A stretch of 64,000 bases of DNA from Clostridia bacterium (GCA_017416485.1 JAFQCH010000005.1:96031-160030); one strand, 5' to 3'. Positions 15,981-24,314 are shown, counted from the stretch's first letter. Program-made: numbers and translations. Notes: generated by a model from the sequence alone, not told the origin.

Positions 15981-16931
15981 TCAAGCTGCGTCTCTTCCGT
16001 TACGGAAGGCTGCATCTCCTGTAAGGTTTTTTGTAAGGAAATCTCTTGCTGTTTCAAACTCCTCACCGATGAAACCCAAGCGGAGTAACCAGGTTCTCAT
16101 TGCGTATTTTGGGTTTTCGTTCTGCTGTGGTTTCGAACTTGCTGTTCTTACTTCCTTTGCCATTTGACTGAGGGCAAGGCAAAGCTGAATGTAGCTTTTA
16201 AGCTGTCCTGCGTGGATGCCGTTTCTTCTTTCGGCAGTCGGTGCATCGAATTGGAAAAGCCTGAACTCAACTGTACCCTTTGTGAAGGTTGCGTGGAGGT
16301 TAAGCATATGGTATCTGCTGTCGTTGTAGTGTCCGCTTCTATTCCAAGAAGCTCCTTGTGTTCCGTACCAAATGTCTGCAAGGTCGGACATTGTTTTCGG
16401 CTTCTTTTGGTTGAGCTTTGAAAGAAATCTTGCATCAACTGTTCGGCAGTATCTTTCCATTCTGTAGCTGTCCAGTTTAAGGGATTGTGCAAGAAGGTCT
16501 TCGTGGCTTGCCATGATGTTTGCCAGGTTGCGAAGTGTCTGCGGTGTGTGGCCTTTTGCTCCGATGTGAATGTGAACTCCGCAGCCTCTTGTTGCATCGC
16601 TCTTCGCTCCGGCTTTGCGAAGCTTTCTGCAAAGTTCCTGTAAAAGTTCAATGTCCGTGTATTTAAGAATCGGTGTAACAAGTTCGCATTTTTGTTCGTC
16701 GGGTCCGTTGATGCTGACATCCTTTGAGAATTTCCATTCTCTGCCTTCGCTATCCCAAGCTGACCAGGTTTCGTAGCCGTTTCGTGAGGCTGTGTATTCG
16801 TAGCGGTCTGTGCCGAAAAGCTCGGCTGCAAGGCGGGCTGCATTCTTTCTGGTGATGTTGTTCATTTCAACCTCAACCCCTATGGTCTGCTTCTTCATTT
16901 CCTCAATCTGTCTTTGTGTTTTTGTATTCAT
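15981..16931 (-). CDS. Amidoligase (COOH-NH2 ligase) with shared C-terminal module
   Basis: 316 residues; ATG 16931 with CGGAGGACACAAAA. The amidoligase family (PF12224, glutamine-synthetase-like fold) is shown by TIGVEVEMNN (about 16-25), CGVHIHIGA (about 118), and GTVEFRLFQFD (about 220). These carry the acidic, His and Arg positions for ATP/metal binding. The last 70 residues (YAMRTWLLRLGFIGEE ... LTGDAAFRNG) are a separate module that also ends the unrelated-looking protein at 17,289. The product is likely an isopeptide- or amide-type conjugate; target unknown. Encoded behind leader C with the cyclotransferase. Confidence 0.85.
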   Translation of the reverse strand: MNTKTQRQIEEMKKQTIGVEVEMNNITRKNAARLAAELFGTDRYEYTASRNGYETWSAWDSEGREWKFSKDVSINGPDEQKCELVTPILKYTDIELLQELCRKLRKAGAKSDATRGCGVHIHIGAKGHTPQTLRNLANIMASHEDLLAQSLKLDSYRMERYCRTVDARFLSKLNQKKPKTMSDLADIWYGTQGASWNRSGHYNDSRYHMLNLHATFTKGTVEFRLFQFDAPTAERRNGIHAGQLKSYIQLCLALSQMAKEVRTASSKPQQNENPKYAMRTWLLRLGFIGEEFETARDFLTKNLTGDAAFRNGRDAA

Positions 16932-16934
16932 TTT

Positions 16935-17049
16935 TGTGTCCTCCGTGTTTCTTAATGTGTCTGTATATTACCGTCAATTCCCTGATATATCCAGTCATTT
17001 CGGAGATATATATTACACAATCATTTGCACAGAAAACTGTGTATTTTAT
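16935..17049 (-). repeat. Leader repeat copy C
   Basis: Third copy. The block TTGTGTAATATATATCTCCG-AAATGACTGGATATATCAGG is identical to B, while the part nearer the gene has diverged (AATTGACGGTAATATACAG) before CGGAGGACACAAA. Fills the space between the DUF4314 stop region and the amidoligase start. Confidence 0.8.
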
Positions 17050-17058
17050 GGTGGATTT

Positions 17059-17289
17059 TTACTCTTCGATTATCTTGCAGGAGTCCTCTCCGTAAGCTAC
17101 TCCGAGAGACGAACCGCAATCCCAACGCACATGGATTGTACCCATATCATCAACAAATCGAACTGTGCCACGGCAACCGGGTACAAGCTTTGTATTATAA
17201 GGGTCATCCATTTTTACAAGTTCGACCCTGGTACCCTCCGTATACTTTTCCTTAAGTGATTTTACAACCGCTTCACTTGGTATAATCAT
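17059..17289 (-). CDS. DUF4314 family protein
   Basis: 76 residues; ATG 17289 overlaps the upstream stop as TAATG, with AAGGAGGAAGC ahead. The motif YTEGTRVELVKMDDPYNTKLVPGCRGTV followed by MGTIHVRWDCGSSLGV is the DUF4314 pattern, a small SH3-like protein common in mobile elements of Clostridia. Its role is unknown. Co-transcribed with the 17,289-18,026 gene behind leader D. Confidence 0.85.
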   Translation of the reverse strand: MIIPSEAVVKSLKEKYTEGTRVELVKMDDPYNTKLVPGCRGTVRFVDDMGTIHVRWDCGSSLGVAYGEDSCKIIEE

Positions 17290-18026
17290 TATGCTTCCTC
17301 CTTTTCTTTCTTGTGTCCGTTCTTGAATGCTGCCGAACCCGTAAAGTTCTGAAGCAGAATTTTTCTTTCGGTCTTATATTCCGCACCGATGAAACCGAGC
17401 CTTAAAAGGAAACAGCGGAAAGCGTATTTTTCATTCTCAACTGTTTTCTCACCTTTGTTAATGCGAGTGAGCTTCTTTGCCATTTCGCAAAGTGCCGTTA
17501 CAAAATGCATATAGGCTTTGACTTCATCCGGGTTCGATGTTTCTTTGAACCAGGGAAAATCTATTTTTTCACCGAATGTATGAATGGTAAGGTTATCTGT
17601 ACCGAGTGCTTTTTTTATAAGGTCGGCTTTTGAATCAATCAGGTCTTTAAGGTTCTGCAGAGCCTTTTCATCGAAGTGTTCTTTAGGTATCTGAATGATG
17701 ATTCCCATTTCTTCCTGCTCTTCAAGCCTCTGTTCGATGAGCATTTCTTCGATGTCTTCTTCGCTGTAGGCCTCGCTTGTGGTTTCGTTGCTGAAATCCT
17801 CAAGTTCGAACCCCTCATTGTGAAGGTGTTCGAGAAGTCTTTCAACAACCTCTCCGCCGAGCCCGCTGTCGAATGTAAGGGTGCCGTTTTTGTCGATTGT
17901 AAAGCAACCGACCTGGTAAGCAAAGGTAGGGGCTCCGAGATATTTTACTTCGTGGCCTGCCCATTTTGCTATGGTCAATGCGAGCTGCTTTCTTTTGTTA
18001 CCGGGTACATTGTAATTTACTGTCAT
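17289..18026 (-). CDS. Mobile-element protein sharing the amidoligase C-terminal module
   Basis: 245 residues; ATG 18026 with AAAGGAGGTCATACCA. N-terminal part (about 1-75) begins TVNYNVPGNKRKQLALTIAKW. The middle is very acidic (SEEDIEEMLIEQRLEEQEE). The C-terminal 75 residues read YAFRCFLLRLGFIGAEYKTER then FTGSAAFKNG, close to the tail of the amidoligase. Proteins of this type are common in clostridial conjugative elements under loose 'virulence-related' names, without known function. First gene behind leader D. Confidence 0.7.
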   Translation of the reverse strand: MTVNYNVPGNKRKQLALTIAKWAGHEVKYLGAPTFAYQVGCFTIDKNGTLTFDSGLGGEVVERLLEHLHNEGFELEDFSNETTSEAYSEEDIEEMLIEQRLEEQEEMGIIIQIPKEHFDEKALQNLKDLIDSKADLIKKALGTDNLTIHTFGEKIDFPWFKETSNPDEVKAYMHFVTALCEMAKKLTRINKGEKTVENEKYAFRCFLLRLGFIGAEYKTERKILLQNFTGSAAFKNGHKKEKEEA

Positions 18027-18029
18027 TGG

Positions 18030-18110
18030 TATGACCTCCTTTAAATTTGGTAGTCACATATTACCGTCAGGTGTGAGATATATCCAGTCATTTCTGCATA
18101 TTCGGATGTA
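18030..18110 (-). repeat. Leader repeat copy D (diverged)
   Basis: Keeps the core AAATGACTGGATATATC (18,077-18,094) at the same distance upstream of the ribosome site and start as in A-C, while flanks differ. It leads the 18,026 gene. Confidence 0.6.
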
Positions 18111-18202
18111 GAATAAAAGCCTCAATTTTATGTGCTTTATTGTGTACTATACACACCCCAAAAAAGAACTGTTAGGAAATTCCGAATTGTTCAAAAGGAG
18201 GT

Positions 18203-18242
18203 CAGAGGCATACCGAAAAAGGAGCAAATCGGTATGCCTCTG
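18203..18242. terminator. 14-bp perfect hairpin between island and methyltransferase operon
   Basis: CAGAGGCATACCGA (18,203-18,216) and TCGGTATGCCTCTG (18,229-18,242) pair perfectly around a 12-base loop. TTTTGG follows rightward, and the leftward exit lacks a clear U-run. It lies 48 bases after the stop of the methyltransferase gene (18,290) and most likely ends or protects that transcript. Confidence 0.55.
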
Positions 18243-18289
18243 TTTTGGAGGACACATACGCCGAAAGTGCGTAAAATGGAGTTGGTTAT

Positions 18290-20596
18290 TTAATCAGAGA
18301 AAGCATAATAAGCAATGCCGGCAAGAACAAAGAAAACACACGGCAGAGCTACTCCGTTGCCCCACATCTTATACTCTGCAGCATCGGAGTAGGGGTCGGT
18401 TAACCATTTCCTTATTTGCTTTTCTGTTTTCGGCTTTGAAGAGCCATTTGTTATGATTCTATAAGATTCAAAGACTTCACTCCAGAATTGCACATCTTCT
18501 TCAGTGGGGTCGCTATTAAGATTTGAACACCACCAATCAGGAAAGCCCTGCAGCCTGGCGCATTCTGTGGGTGTAAGTCTTCGAACTGCATAATGGGGAT
18601 CTATAATGCCATTTTGATAACCGGGGTTCGTACCATTCACAAGGGTGTTTGATACATTAGTTCTCGGTGATTGGCATTCCGCTTTCATCTGCGGATAAAA
18701 TGACACCGGTTGTGCTACAGCACCGGGGCCACGGGAAGTGAGCGTAGGTTGTTTGTCTTTTTCAATGCCCGGTTTATACTGTGCGTTCTGACCTTGATTA
18801 AAGGCTGCACGGTCTATTCCGTAGCAAGGTTCATTTACGATTGCAGCATCTTTATAATCTCTTGAAAGAAGAGTTGGAGATTTTTCTTTTATCGGCTGTG
18901 CATAATATCCGGTGGTCATCGAGTAAACCGCGTGTCGGTCAACAGTATTGAGAGTATACATAACATCGGATTCTTTGAAACCATCACCTTGGTGAGAGGG
19001 TCGAGAACCATTACCTTCAATAACAATAGTTTTATCCTTGACGCAAACAGCGGGTTCACCACCATGAGTACAGGCAAGAGTAGGAGCAACCTCCTCACTT
19101 ACACTGCACGAGCTTTTACCCCCACCTTGGTCTACACACACCACAGCAATACCGCCTTGATTGCAACCGGGATTTCCTCCGTTGGCATCAAGGGTTCTGC
19201 TTGTATCTGCTTCATAAATACCGCTGTGAGGGTTGTCAGACAGCATCGCATTTGATTTATCGGCACTAATACCGAAAGGTTGAAGAACGCAATTGAAATG
19301 GTTCTTGTCAGGCATTCGCTGACTACCACCGGCATTATGAGCTGTAAGGGTTCCGGCTGTTTGTTCACCATCCCAATTACACGGCTCAAAAAGAGTCTGA
19401 TCATTGTTGCAAGCGAGGGTTGCCGATTTGTTTTCCTGTATCAAAGGACCCTTCCCACCGCCTTCACAGCCACTGCGTATTTTCATAACGAGAGGGACAT
19501 TCCCTCCACCTGTTCCCATTCGGGAAGTTAGGGTTTGTATTGTTTCACTCTCGTCAAGTTTAACTCTGCTGTCTGCCGGATGATTCTCAAGAGCGATTGC
19601 AGCCGGAACAACCCCTGCACGGAGTGTAGGTGAGCGTTCCTCTTCATATCCTATGGTTCGGCTTTTGGCTGAATGCTCTGTACAAAAACCTGCGGACTCC
19701 ATTACACATGGAGGATGTTGTGCTTCGGCTCTTAATGTAGCCGTAACATCTTCTGTTACATCCATTCGGCTTCCGCCTTGGTCATTCAGAATAATTCCGT
19801 TCCTACCTGTGGACATCCCACAGTTCACTCCAAGAGTTGAAGAAACCTCATCGGTTACGACTCCGTTATAGCCATCGAAGCCTGACGCTCCAACGCAAGT
19901 CGAAGAACCTCCGGTAGCTCTTTGCCACGCACGGAAGCTCTCCGCAGAATACCTTGACAGGCCTTCTGACTCAAATAGTATTTTTCCGGCACTCCTACTT
20001 GCAAAATCTGCGACAAGATAGATGCGTTTTCTTCGTTGGGGTACTCCGAAATATTGTGCGTCAAGAACGCGGTAAGCAATGCTCCATCCGTCTCCCATGA
20101 TAAGGTCGGCGTAAGCCCATCTTCCTTTTTCAGGCATAGGCACCTGGGCATTCGGTTCGATGACACCAATGAACGCTTCGAGTACGGCACGGAAATCTTC
20201 GCCTTTGTTTGAGGAGAAGGCTCCGGGGACATTTTCCCAGACTGCGTATCTTGGGTATTTGCCATTTGTGGCACACCTCATTTCTTTTATAATTCTGATT
20301 GCTTCATAAAACAAAACCGACTGTGTTCCATCAAGTCCGGCTCTCTTACCCGCAACTGACATATCCGTGCAAGGAGAACCAAATGTGATTATATCGACGG
20401 GTTCAACTTCTGCACCATTGATTTTTGAAACATCTCCGTAGTGTTTCATGAAAGGAAGTCGCTTTGTTGTTACCCTTATAGGGAACGGCTCAATCTCCGA
20501 TGCCCACACAGGAGTAATTCCTGCAAGCAAACCACCTAAAGGAAACCCGCCAGACCCATCAAAGAGACTGGCGAGCGTTAATGTATTATCTTTCAT
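18290..20596 (-). CDS. Phage C5 cytosine DNA methyltransferase with giant repetitive insert
   Basis: 768 residues; ATG 20596 with AAGGAGGGTTAATAT. Catalytic motifs: SLFDGSGGFPLGG (I, about 10), GSPCTDMS with the catalytic Cys (IV, about 76), WENVPGA (VI, about 119), FGVPQRRKRIYLVAD (VIII, about 185), then LTPTECARLQGFP (IX-X, about 672) and GNGVA. Between VIII and IX lie nearly 480 residues, far longer than the 100-150 usual for the target recognition part. They hold at least ten repeats of the form (S/P/A)xTLxxxxG, such as SPTLRAG, AGTLTAHNAGG, APTLACTHGG and QPTLTSRGPGA. Third gene of the MetK operon; likely protects phage DNA. Confidence 0.93.
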   Translation of the reverse strand: MKDNTLTLASLFDGSGGFPLGGLLAGITPVWASEIEPFPIRVTTKRLPFMKHYGDVSKINGAEVEPVDIITFGSPCTDMSVAGKRAGLDGTQSVLFYEAIRIIKEMRCATNGKYPRYAVWENVPGAFSSNKGEDFRAVLEAFIGVIEPNAQVPMPEKGRWAYADLIMGDGWSIAYRVLDAQYFGVPQRRKRIYLVADFASRSAGKILFESEGLSRYSAESFRAWQRATGGSSTCVGASGFDGYNGVVTDEVSSTLGVNCGMSTGRNGIILNDQGGSRMDVTEDVTATLRAEAQHPPCVMESAGFCTEHSAKSRTIGYEEERSPTLRAGVVPAAIALENHPADSRVKLDESETIQTLTSRMGTGGGNVPLVMKIRSGCEGGGKGPLIQENKSATLACNNDQTLFEPCNWDGEQTAGTLTAHNAGGSQRMPDKNHFNCVLQPFGISADKSNAMLSDNPHSGIYEADTSRTLDANGGNPGCNQGGIAVVCVDQGGGKSSCSVSEEVAPTLACTHGGEPAVCVKDKTIVIEGNGSRPSHQGDGFKESDVMYTLNTVDRHAVYSMTTGYYAQPIKEKSPTLLSRDYKDAAIVNEPCYGIDRAAFNQGQNAQYKPGIEKDKQPTLTSRGPGAVAQPVSFYPQMKAECQSPRTNVSNTLVNGTNPGYQNGIIDPHYAVRRLTPTECARLQGFPDWWCSNLNSDPTEEDVQFWSEVFESYRIITNGSSKPKTEKQIRKWLTDPYSDAAEYKMWGNGVALPCVFFVLAGIAYYAFSD

Positions 20597-20609
20597 ATAT
20601 TAACCCTCC

Positions 20610-21860
20610 TTAAAAAAGAGGAATAACATCGTCTTCACCGGAAACCTCGTCAAAACTGTATGTTAAGCCGTCACGCTGCACGGAAACTTCTGCCGAAGAG
20701 CCGACCTGCTCAATATACCTTTTTACGATTACATCGCAGAACTTCTCATCAAGCTCTACAGTGTAGCAAATTCGGTCGGTCTGTTCACAGGCAATAAGGG
20801 TACTGCCCGAACCGCCGAAGGGGTCAAGGACGATTGAGTTTGACATACTTGAATTCATAATGGGATAGGCAAGAAGCGGTATAGGTTTCATTGTAGGATG
20901 GTCACCATTTTTCTTCGGCTTATCGAATTCCCAAATGGTCGATTCCTTCCTTCCTGTGTACCACAAATGCTTACCCTTTTTCTTCCATCCGAAAAGACAA
21001 GGCTCGTGCTGCCACTGATAAGGACTCCTACCAAGCACTAATGACTGTTTTTTCCAAATGCAACAACCTGAAAGATTGAAGCCAGCATCGTTGAATGCTT
21101 TTCTGAAATTCAAACCCTCTGTGTCTGCATGGAAAACATAAATGGAAGCATCATCTGCCATAGCACTTTCAGTACATTTGAAAGCATCAAGAAGGAAATT
21201 ATAAAATGAATCGTTATCCATATTATCGTTTTTGATTTTACCAGCCGAACCTTCGTAGTTTACATTGTAGGGAGGGTCGGTAATAACGAGGTTTGCTTTC
21301 TTACCACACATGAGCAGTTCAAAAGTTTCTGCTTTAGTGCTGTCACCGCAGACGAGTCTATGTCTGCCAAGTGTCCACACGTCACCGGGTTTAGAAAAAG
21401 ACGGGTTTTGGAGTTCGGCTTCAACATCGAAGTCATCTTCCTTTATCCCGTCCTTAACGCTATCTTTAAATAAATCATCAAGCTCTGCTGTTTCAAAGCC
21501 TGTGAGGCTTACATCAAAATCCGCAGCCTGGAGGTCAGTGATAAGAAGAGCAAGTTTATCTTTATCCCACTCACCGCTGATTTTATTAAGAGCGATGTTG
21601 AGAGCTTTTTCTTTTTCTTCTGAAAGTTCGACTACAACGCAGTCAACTTCGGTGTAGCCCATATCCATAAGAACCTTGAGTCGCTGATGACCGCCGACAA
21701 CTTTTCCGGTGGTCTTGTTCCATATGACGGGTTCTACATAACCGAACTGTTCAATTGAACGCTTCAGCTTTTCATACTCGGCATCACCGGGTTTGAGGTC
21801 TTTTCGAGGATTATATTCCGCTGGCAGAAGTTCTGCTACTTTCTTTTTCTCAATAATCAT
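20610..21860 (-). CDS. ParB-like domain fused to N6/N4 DNA methyltransferase
   Basis: 416 residues from ATG 21860 (MIIEKKKVAELLPAEYNPRK), which overlaps the MetK stop as ATGA. Residues 1-95 are a ParB/Srx-type domain (NPRKDL, VVGGHQRLKVL). The methylase follows: LVCGDST, DPPYNVNY (about 195), GRKESTIWEFDKPKKNGDHPTMKP, and DPFGGSGSTLIA (about 346), the SAM-binding motif I, in the beta-class circular order. It modifies adenine N6 or cytosine N4. The ParB domain may help recognise DNA. Translational coupling to MetK suggests matched supply and use of S-adenosylmethionine. Confidence 0.93.
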   Translation of the reverse strand: MIIEKKKVAELLPAEYNPRKDLKPGDAEYEKLKRSIEQFGYVEPVIWNKTTGKVVGGHQRLKVLMDMGYTEVDCVVVELSEEKEKALNIALNKISGEWDKDKLALLITDLQAADFDVSLTGFETAELDDLFKDSVKDGIKEDDFDVEAELQNPSFSKPGDVWTLGRHRLVCGDSTKAETFELLMCGKKANLVITDPPYNVNYEGSAGKIKNDNMDNDSFYNFLLDAFKCTESAMADDASIYVFHADTEGLNFRKAFNDAGFNLSGCCIWKKQSLVLGRSPYQWQHEPCLFGWKKKGKHLWYTGRKESTIWEFDKPKKNGDHPTMKPIPLLAYPIMNSSMSNSIVLDPFGGSGSTLIACEQTDRICYTVELDEKFCDVIVKRYIEQVGSSAEVSVQRDGLTYSFDEVSGEDDVIPLF

Positions 21861-22639
21861 ACGAGACCCCACTCGGCAAATTTCTCAAAGCCACCAATGT
21901 CGCTTATGTATTTTCTTGCCGTTTCTACAATTTCAGAATAAGGAACACCGTTTACTTTCTCATCACCGATTGAACAGCAAAACTCAACAGGCTTACCCGT
22001 TTTCTGTGCTTCAAGGAAAGCATAAATATTTACGCTCACATCAGCCTTTGATAAGTCCTTACCGTGAAGGCCTCCACCAGTTACTCCATCGGCCATATCA
22101 GAACCGAGCTTTCTGTTTGTAGCACCCGTGTCAACATTAATACCACCGGTCCAGTCACCGAGAGGATTTACCTTTGCGCCGGGATACAGTCTTTCAAGAA
22201 TGCGAGAAGAAACATTGCTCTGACAAATGGTGAGTTCGATGCCGTTGATTATGAACTTACCATCATAAGGGCAGAGACTATATAAATCTCTTGCAATATG
22301 TGAAAGCTCTTTCTGTTCAGCCGTTAAAGGCATACCTTTAAAGATGCCGTTATCACCACAGCGGATTGTATTCTTCTGATTGTTTGCGAGATGCTTATCC
22401 TGGGGTACGATATGAATATCGAAACCGACATTACCTGCAATTCTTGCTATAACCTTGGCTACATCAATTTCATCAATGTCAGCAGAGGTTTCAACAATCA
22501 CCGTGCAGTTTCCGTGACCGATAAGAACCTCAACTGCAATCTTGGGGTCTTTTTCTTTTCTGTATGCCAGGTCAATAATACCCCCGGCAATTCTGTCCGC
22601 TATCTTATCAGGATGCGAAGGGTTTACTTTTTCAAACAT
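21857..22639 (-). CDS. Compact phage S-adenosylmethionine synthetase
   Basis: 260 residues from ATG 22639 (MFEKVNPSHPDKIADRIAGG), with AAAGGATTAACATT ahead; the longer in-frame start at 22768 falls within the small terminase gene. It keeps the MetK ATP-site HPDKIAD at residues 8-14, GGLHGKDLSKADVS (the lysine-containing signature, normally GGxGxxDPTKVDRS), and DTGATNRKLGSDMADG. The host enzyme is normally about 380-400 residues, so this is a shortened relative missing about a third. Placed first in an operon with two DNA methyltransferases, it probably raises methyl-donor supply during infection. Confidence 0.9.
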   Translation of the reverse strand: MFEKVNPSHPDKIADRIAGGIIDLAYRKEKDPKIAVEVLIGHGNCTVIVETSADIDEIDVAKVIARIAGNVGFDIHIVPQDKHLANNQKNTIRCGDNGIFKGMPLTAEQKELSHIARDLYSLCPYDGKFIINGIELTICQSNVSSRILERLYPGAKVNPLGDWTGGINVDTGATNRKLGSDMADGVTGGGLHGKDLSKADVSVNIYAFLEAQKTGKPVEFCCSIGDEKVNGVPYSEIVETARKYISDIGGFEKFAEWGLV

Positions 22640-22673
22640 AATGTTAATCCTTTCCGAGCTGTATGCTCTTTGT

Positions 22674-23231
22674 TTATTTTCTTCCCTTGCGAGCTTGCAG
22701 CAAACGCTCCATAGCATCGTCCTGGGGTGTTGCACCTCCATACTCTCCGGTGCAGTTTTCTTTGACAATCTGGAAAATCTCCATCCACAGTCTGTTGGTC
22801 TGTGACATGAAGTTTTGAGCCATAGCTACATAGGGACTCTGAATCGCATTACCCGTCGTGGGGTGTTTCGCAAGGAAACCGAACTCGGTAATTGCCGTTT
22901 CGCATTGAATCCATCTTGCTACGCTCATCGCATATCTTTCCAGGAGCTGCGGTGAAACCAAGGCGGTACATTTTCTTTCCGCCAACCACTGCCAGGTTGT
23001 TTCATACACATCGGCAGCTATCAGTTTCTTACCGTCTTTTTGGGTTGCAGATAACATCTCGGAAGGTTTCGGCATCGGTTGACCTTCTAAATCGACTGAA
23101 TCATTATTAAAGTCGATGACAGTCAGCTTTCTTTTTCCGGGGTTTCCTTCAGCAATTTTATCTGCAAGAGGCTTCTTTTTAGCACCCGAGCCAACACGAG
23201 CGCCGCCTCTATTGGTGCCGTCTTTTGCCAC
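22674..23231 (-). CDS. Terminase small subunit, P27 family
   Basis: 185 residues; GTG 23231 with AAGGAGGTAAAAAA. The start GGARVGSGAKKKPLADKIAEGNPGKRKL is the classic N-terminus of P27-type small terminases, followed by PPKPS-like PMPKPSEML and a helical body (WQWLAERKCTALVSPQLLERYAMSVARW). It binds the packaging site and directs the large subunit. Its separation of about 9.5 kb from terL is unusual. Confidence 0.92.
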   Translation of the reverse strand: MAKDGTNRGGARVGSGAKKKPLADKIAEGNPGKRKLTVIDFNNDSVDLEGQPMPKPSEMLSATQKDGKKLIAADVYETTWQWLAERKCTALVSPQLLERYAMSVARWIQCETAITEFGFLAKHPTTGNAIQSPYVAMAQNFMSQTNRLWMEIFQIVKENCTGEYGGATPQDDAMERLLQARKGRK

Positions 23232-23352
23232 TTTTTTACCTCCTTTTTAGTATTTAGGGGTTAATACCCCCTTTGAAATCGCGGTTTTGTGCGTGATACC
23301 CCACGCCCGTTGCACAAAAAATTAGTCGTGGAGATTTTGACCGCCCCTACCA
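23232..23352. other. Intergenic region between HNH gene and terS (candidate cos)
   Basis: About 120 bases with AGGGGTTAATACCCCCT (dyad), then GCGGTTTTGTGCGTGATACC and CACGCCCGTTGCAC. In HK97-type phages that encode an HNH nuclease beside terS, the cos site lies in this interval. That placement is inferred from position only. Confidence 0.3.
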
Positions 23353-23712
23353 TCAGGAGTTGTGCCATCTGTCACCACGCTCTGCATGAATTTTTGCGTG
23401 ACAACTCTTACAAAGAGCTATGAGGTTATCTCGGCTGTGTGTTCCACCTTCTGACAACGGTTTCTTATGATGAACCTCTTGTGTCGGTACGAGTTTGCCA
23501 TCAGCTTGACACCTCTCACACAGTGGGTGTTCTTCAACATACTTGTCTCTGATTCGTTTCCAGGCTCTACCATACCTACGGCGTACAGCAGGGTCTCTGT
23601 CATACTTCTCGTAGCGTTTGGCTTCAGCCTTGGTGTGTTCTTCGCAAAACCTACCATCCGTAAGGTTAGGACATCCAGGATGAGAGCAAGGTCTCTTCGG
23701 TTTCTTTGGCAT
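23353..23712 (-). CDS. HNH endonuclease
   Basis: 119 residues from ATG 23712 (MPKKPKRPCSHPGCPN), with AAGGTG six bases ahead. N-terminal CSHPGC...FCEEH metal site, a basic YGRAWKRIRDKYVEEHPLCERC stretch, and the HNH core VHHKKPLSEGGTHSRDNLIALCKSCHAKIH with four metal cysteines. In HK97-like phages such a protein works with terminase to cut cos DNA. It sits next to terS as expected. Confidence 0.92.
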   Translation of the reverse strand: MPKKPKRPCSHPGCPNLTDGRFCEEHTKAEAKRYEKYDRDPAVRRRYGRAWKRIRDKYVEEHPLCERCQADGKLVPTQEVHHKKPLSEGGTHSRDNLIALCKSCHAKIHAERGDRWHNS

Positions 23713-23880
23713 TGGGTTCACCTTCTTTCCGGGCAAAACGAAAACCATCGAAAGTTGGTGTGAACTCTCGATGGCTTTCATTCGCAGTTTCAAACAGGGT
23801 ACTAAAACAAAAACTTTAGAAAGGAACTAATAGTTTTATTTTCAAACTCCCTATTATAATAATAACATATGGTGGCAGTC

Positions 23881-24312
23881 TCATTCCATCTCTTTTTCTC
23901 TCATTGCAAGGAGCTTATCAATTTCTGCTATTGCTTTATCGTGGAGTCGATGAATATGCTGTATACTGTAGTACATTTCTACAGCTACTTGTTCCCAGGT
24001 TTTGTAGCAAACGTATCTTAGTTCAAGTAACATTTGCAACTCGGGTTCTTTAACAGCTCCGATTAATTTAATAATATCTCTTTTAAGGTCAACAAGCCTA
24101 TCAATGTCATCATTGATACTGTGTTCAAGGTCAATGATTTTTACAATAGTATCTTCCATTCTTGACGAGCCACGGTTAGGATTTCGAGGCATATCAGAGT
24201 ATGTGGCTGTACATTTAGTAGAAAGGTCGTTCAAGTTAGAAAGAGCTTCAAGCTTGCTGTTAATTCTTTGGTCGAGTTTATAGCCTTGATTTAAATATTC
24301 TCTTGCATCCAT
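23881..24312 (-). CDS. DUF1492/ArpU-like late transcription regulator
   Basis: 143 residues; ATG 24312 with TTGGAGGTATAAAT. N-terminal helices, then LELRYVCYKTWEQVAVEMYYSIQHIHRLHDKAIAEIDKLL, a sigma-70 region 4-like HTH. It is of the ArpU/RinA/DUF1492 group that commonly precedes the packaging genes of Firmicutes prophages and switches on late transcription. It is the last gene of the replication operon. Confidence 0.82.
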   Translation of the reverse strand: MDAREYLNQGYKLDQRINSKLEALSNLNDLSTKCTATYSDMPRNPNRGSSRMEDTIVKIIDLEHSINDDIDRLVDLKRDIIKLIGAVKEPELQMLLELRYVCYKTWEQVAVEMYYSIQHIHRLHDKAIAEIDKLLAMREKEME

Positions 24313-24314
24313 AT

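Noticed and set aside
15872..16066. Leftward 64-codon frame at the amidoligase end
   Set aside because: Overlaps the end of the amidoligase gene in another frame and has no ribosome site; the unique part covers only the hairpin spacer.
22640..22768. SAM riboswitch or longer N-terminus for the phage MetK
   Set aside because: The sequence upstream is the coding end of the small terminase gene, and no SAM-box pattern was seen; ATG 22639 has a proper ribosome site.
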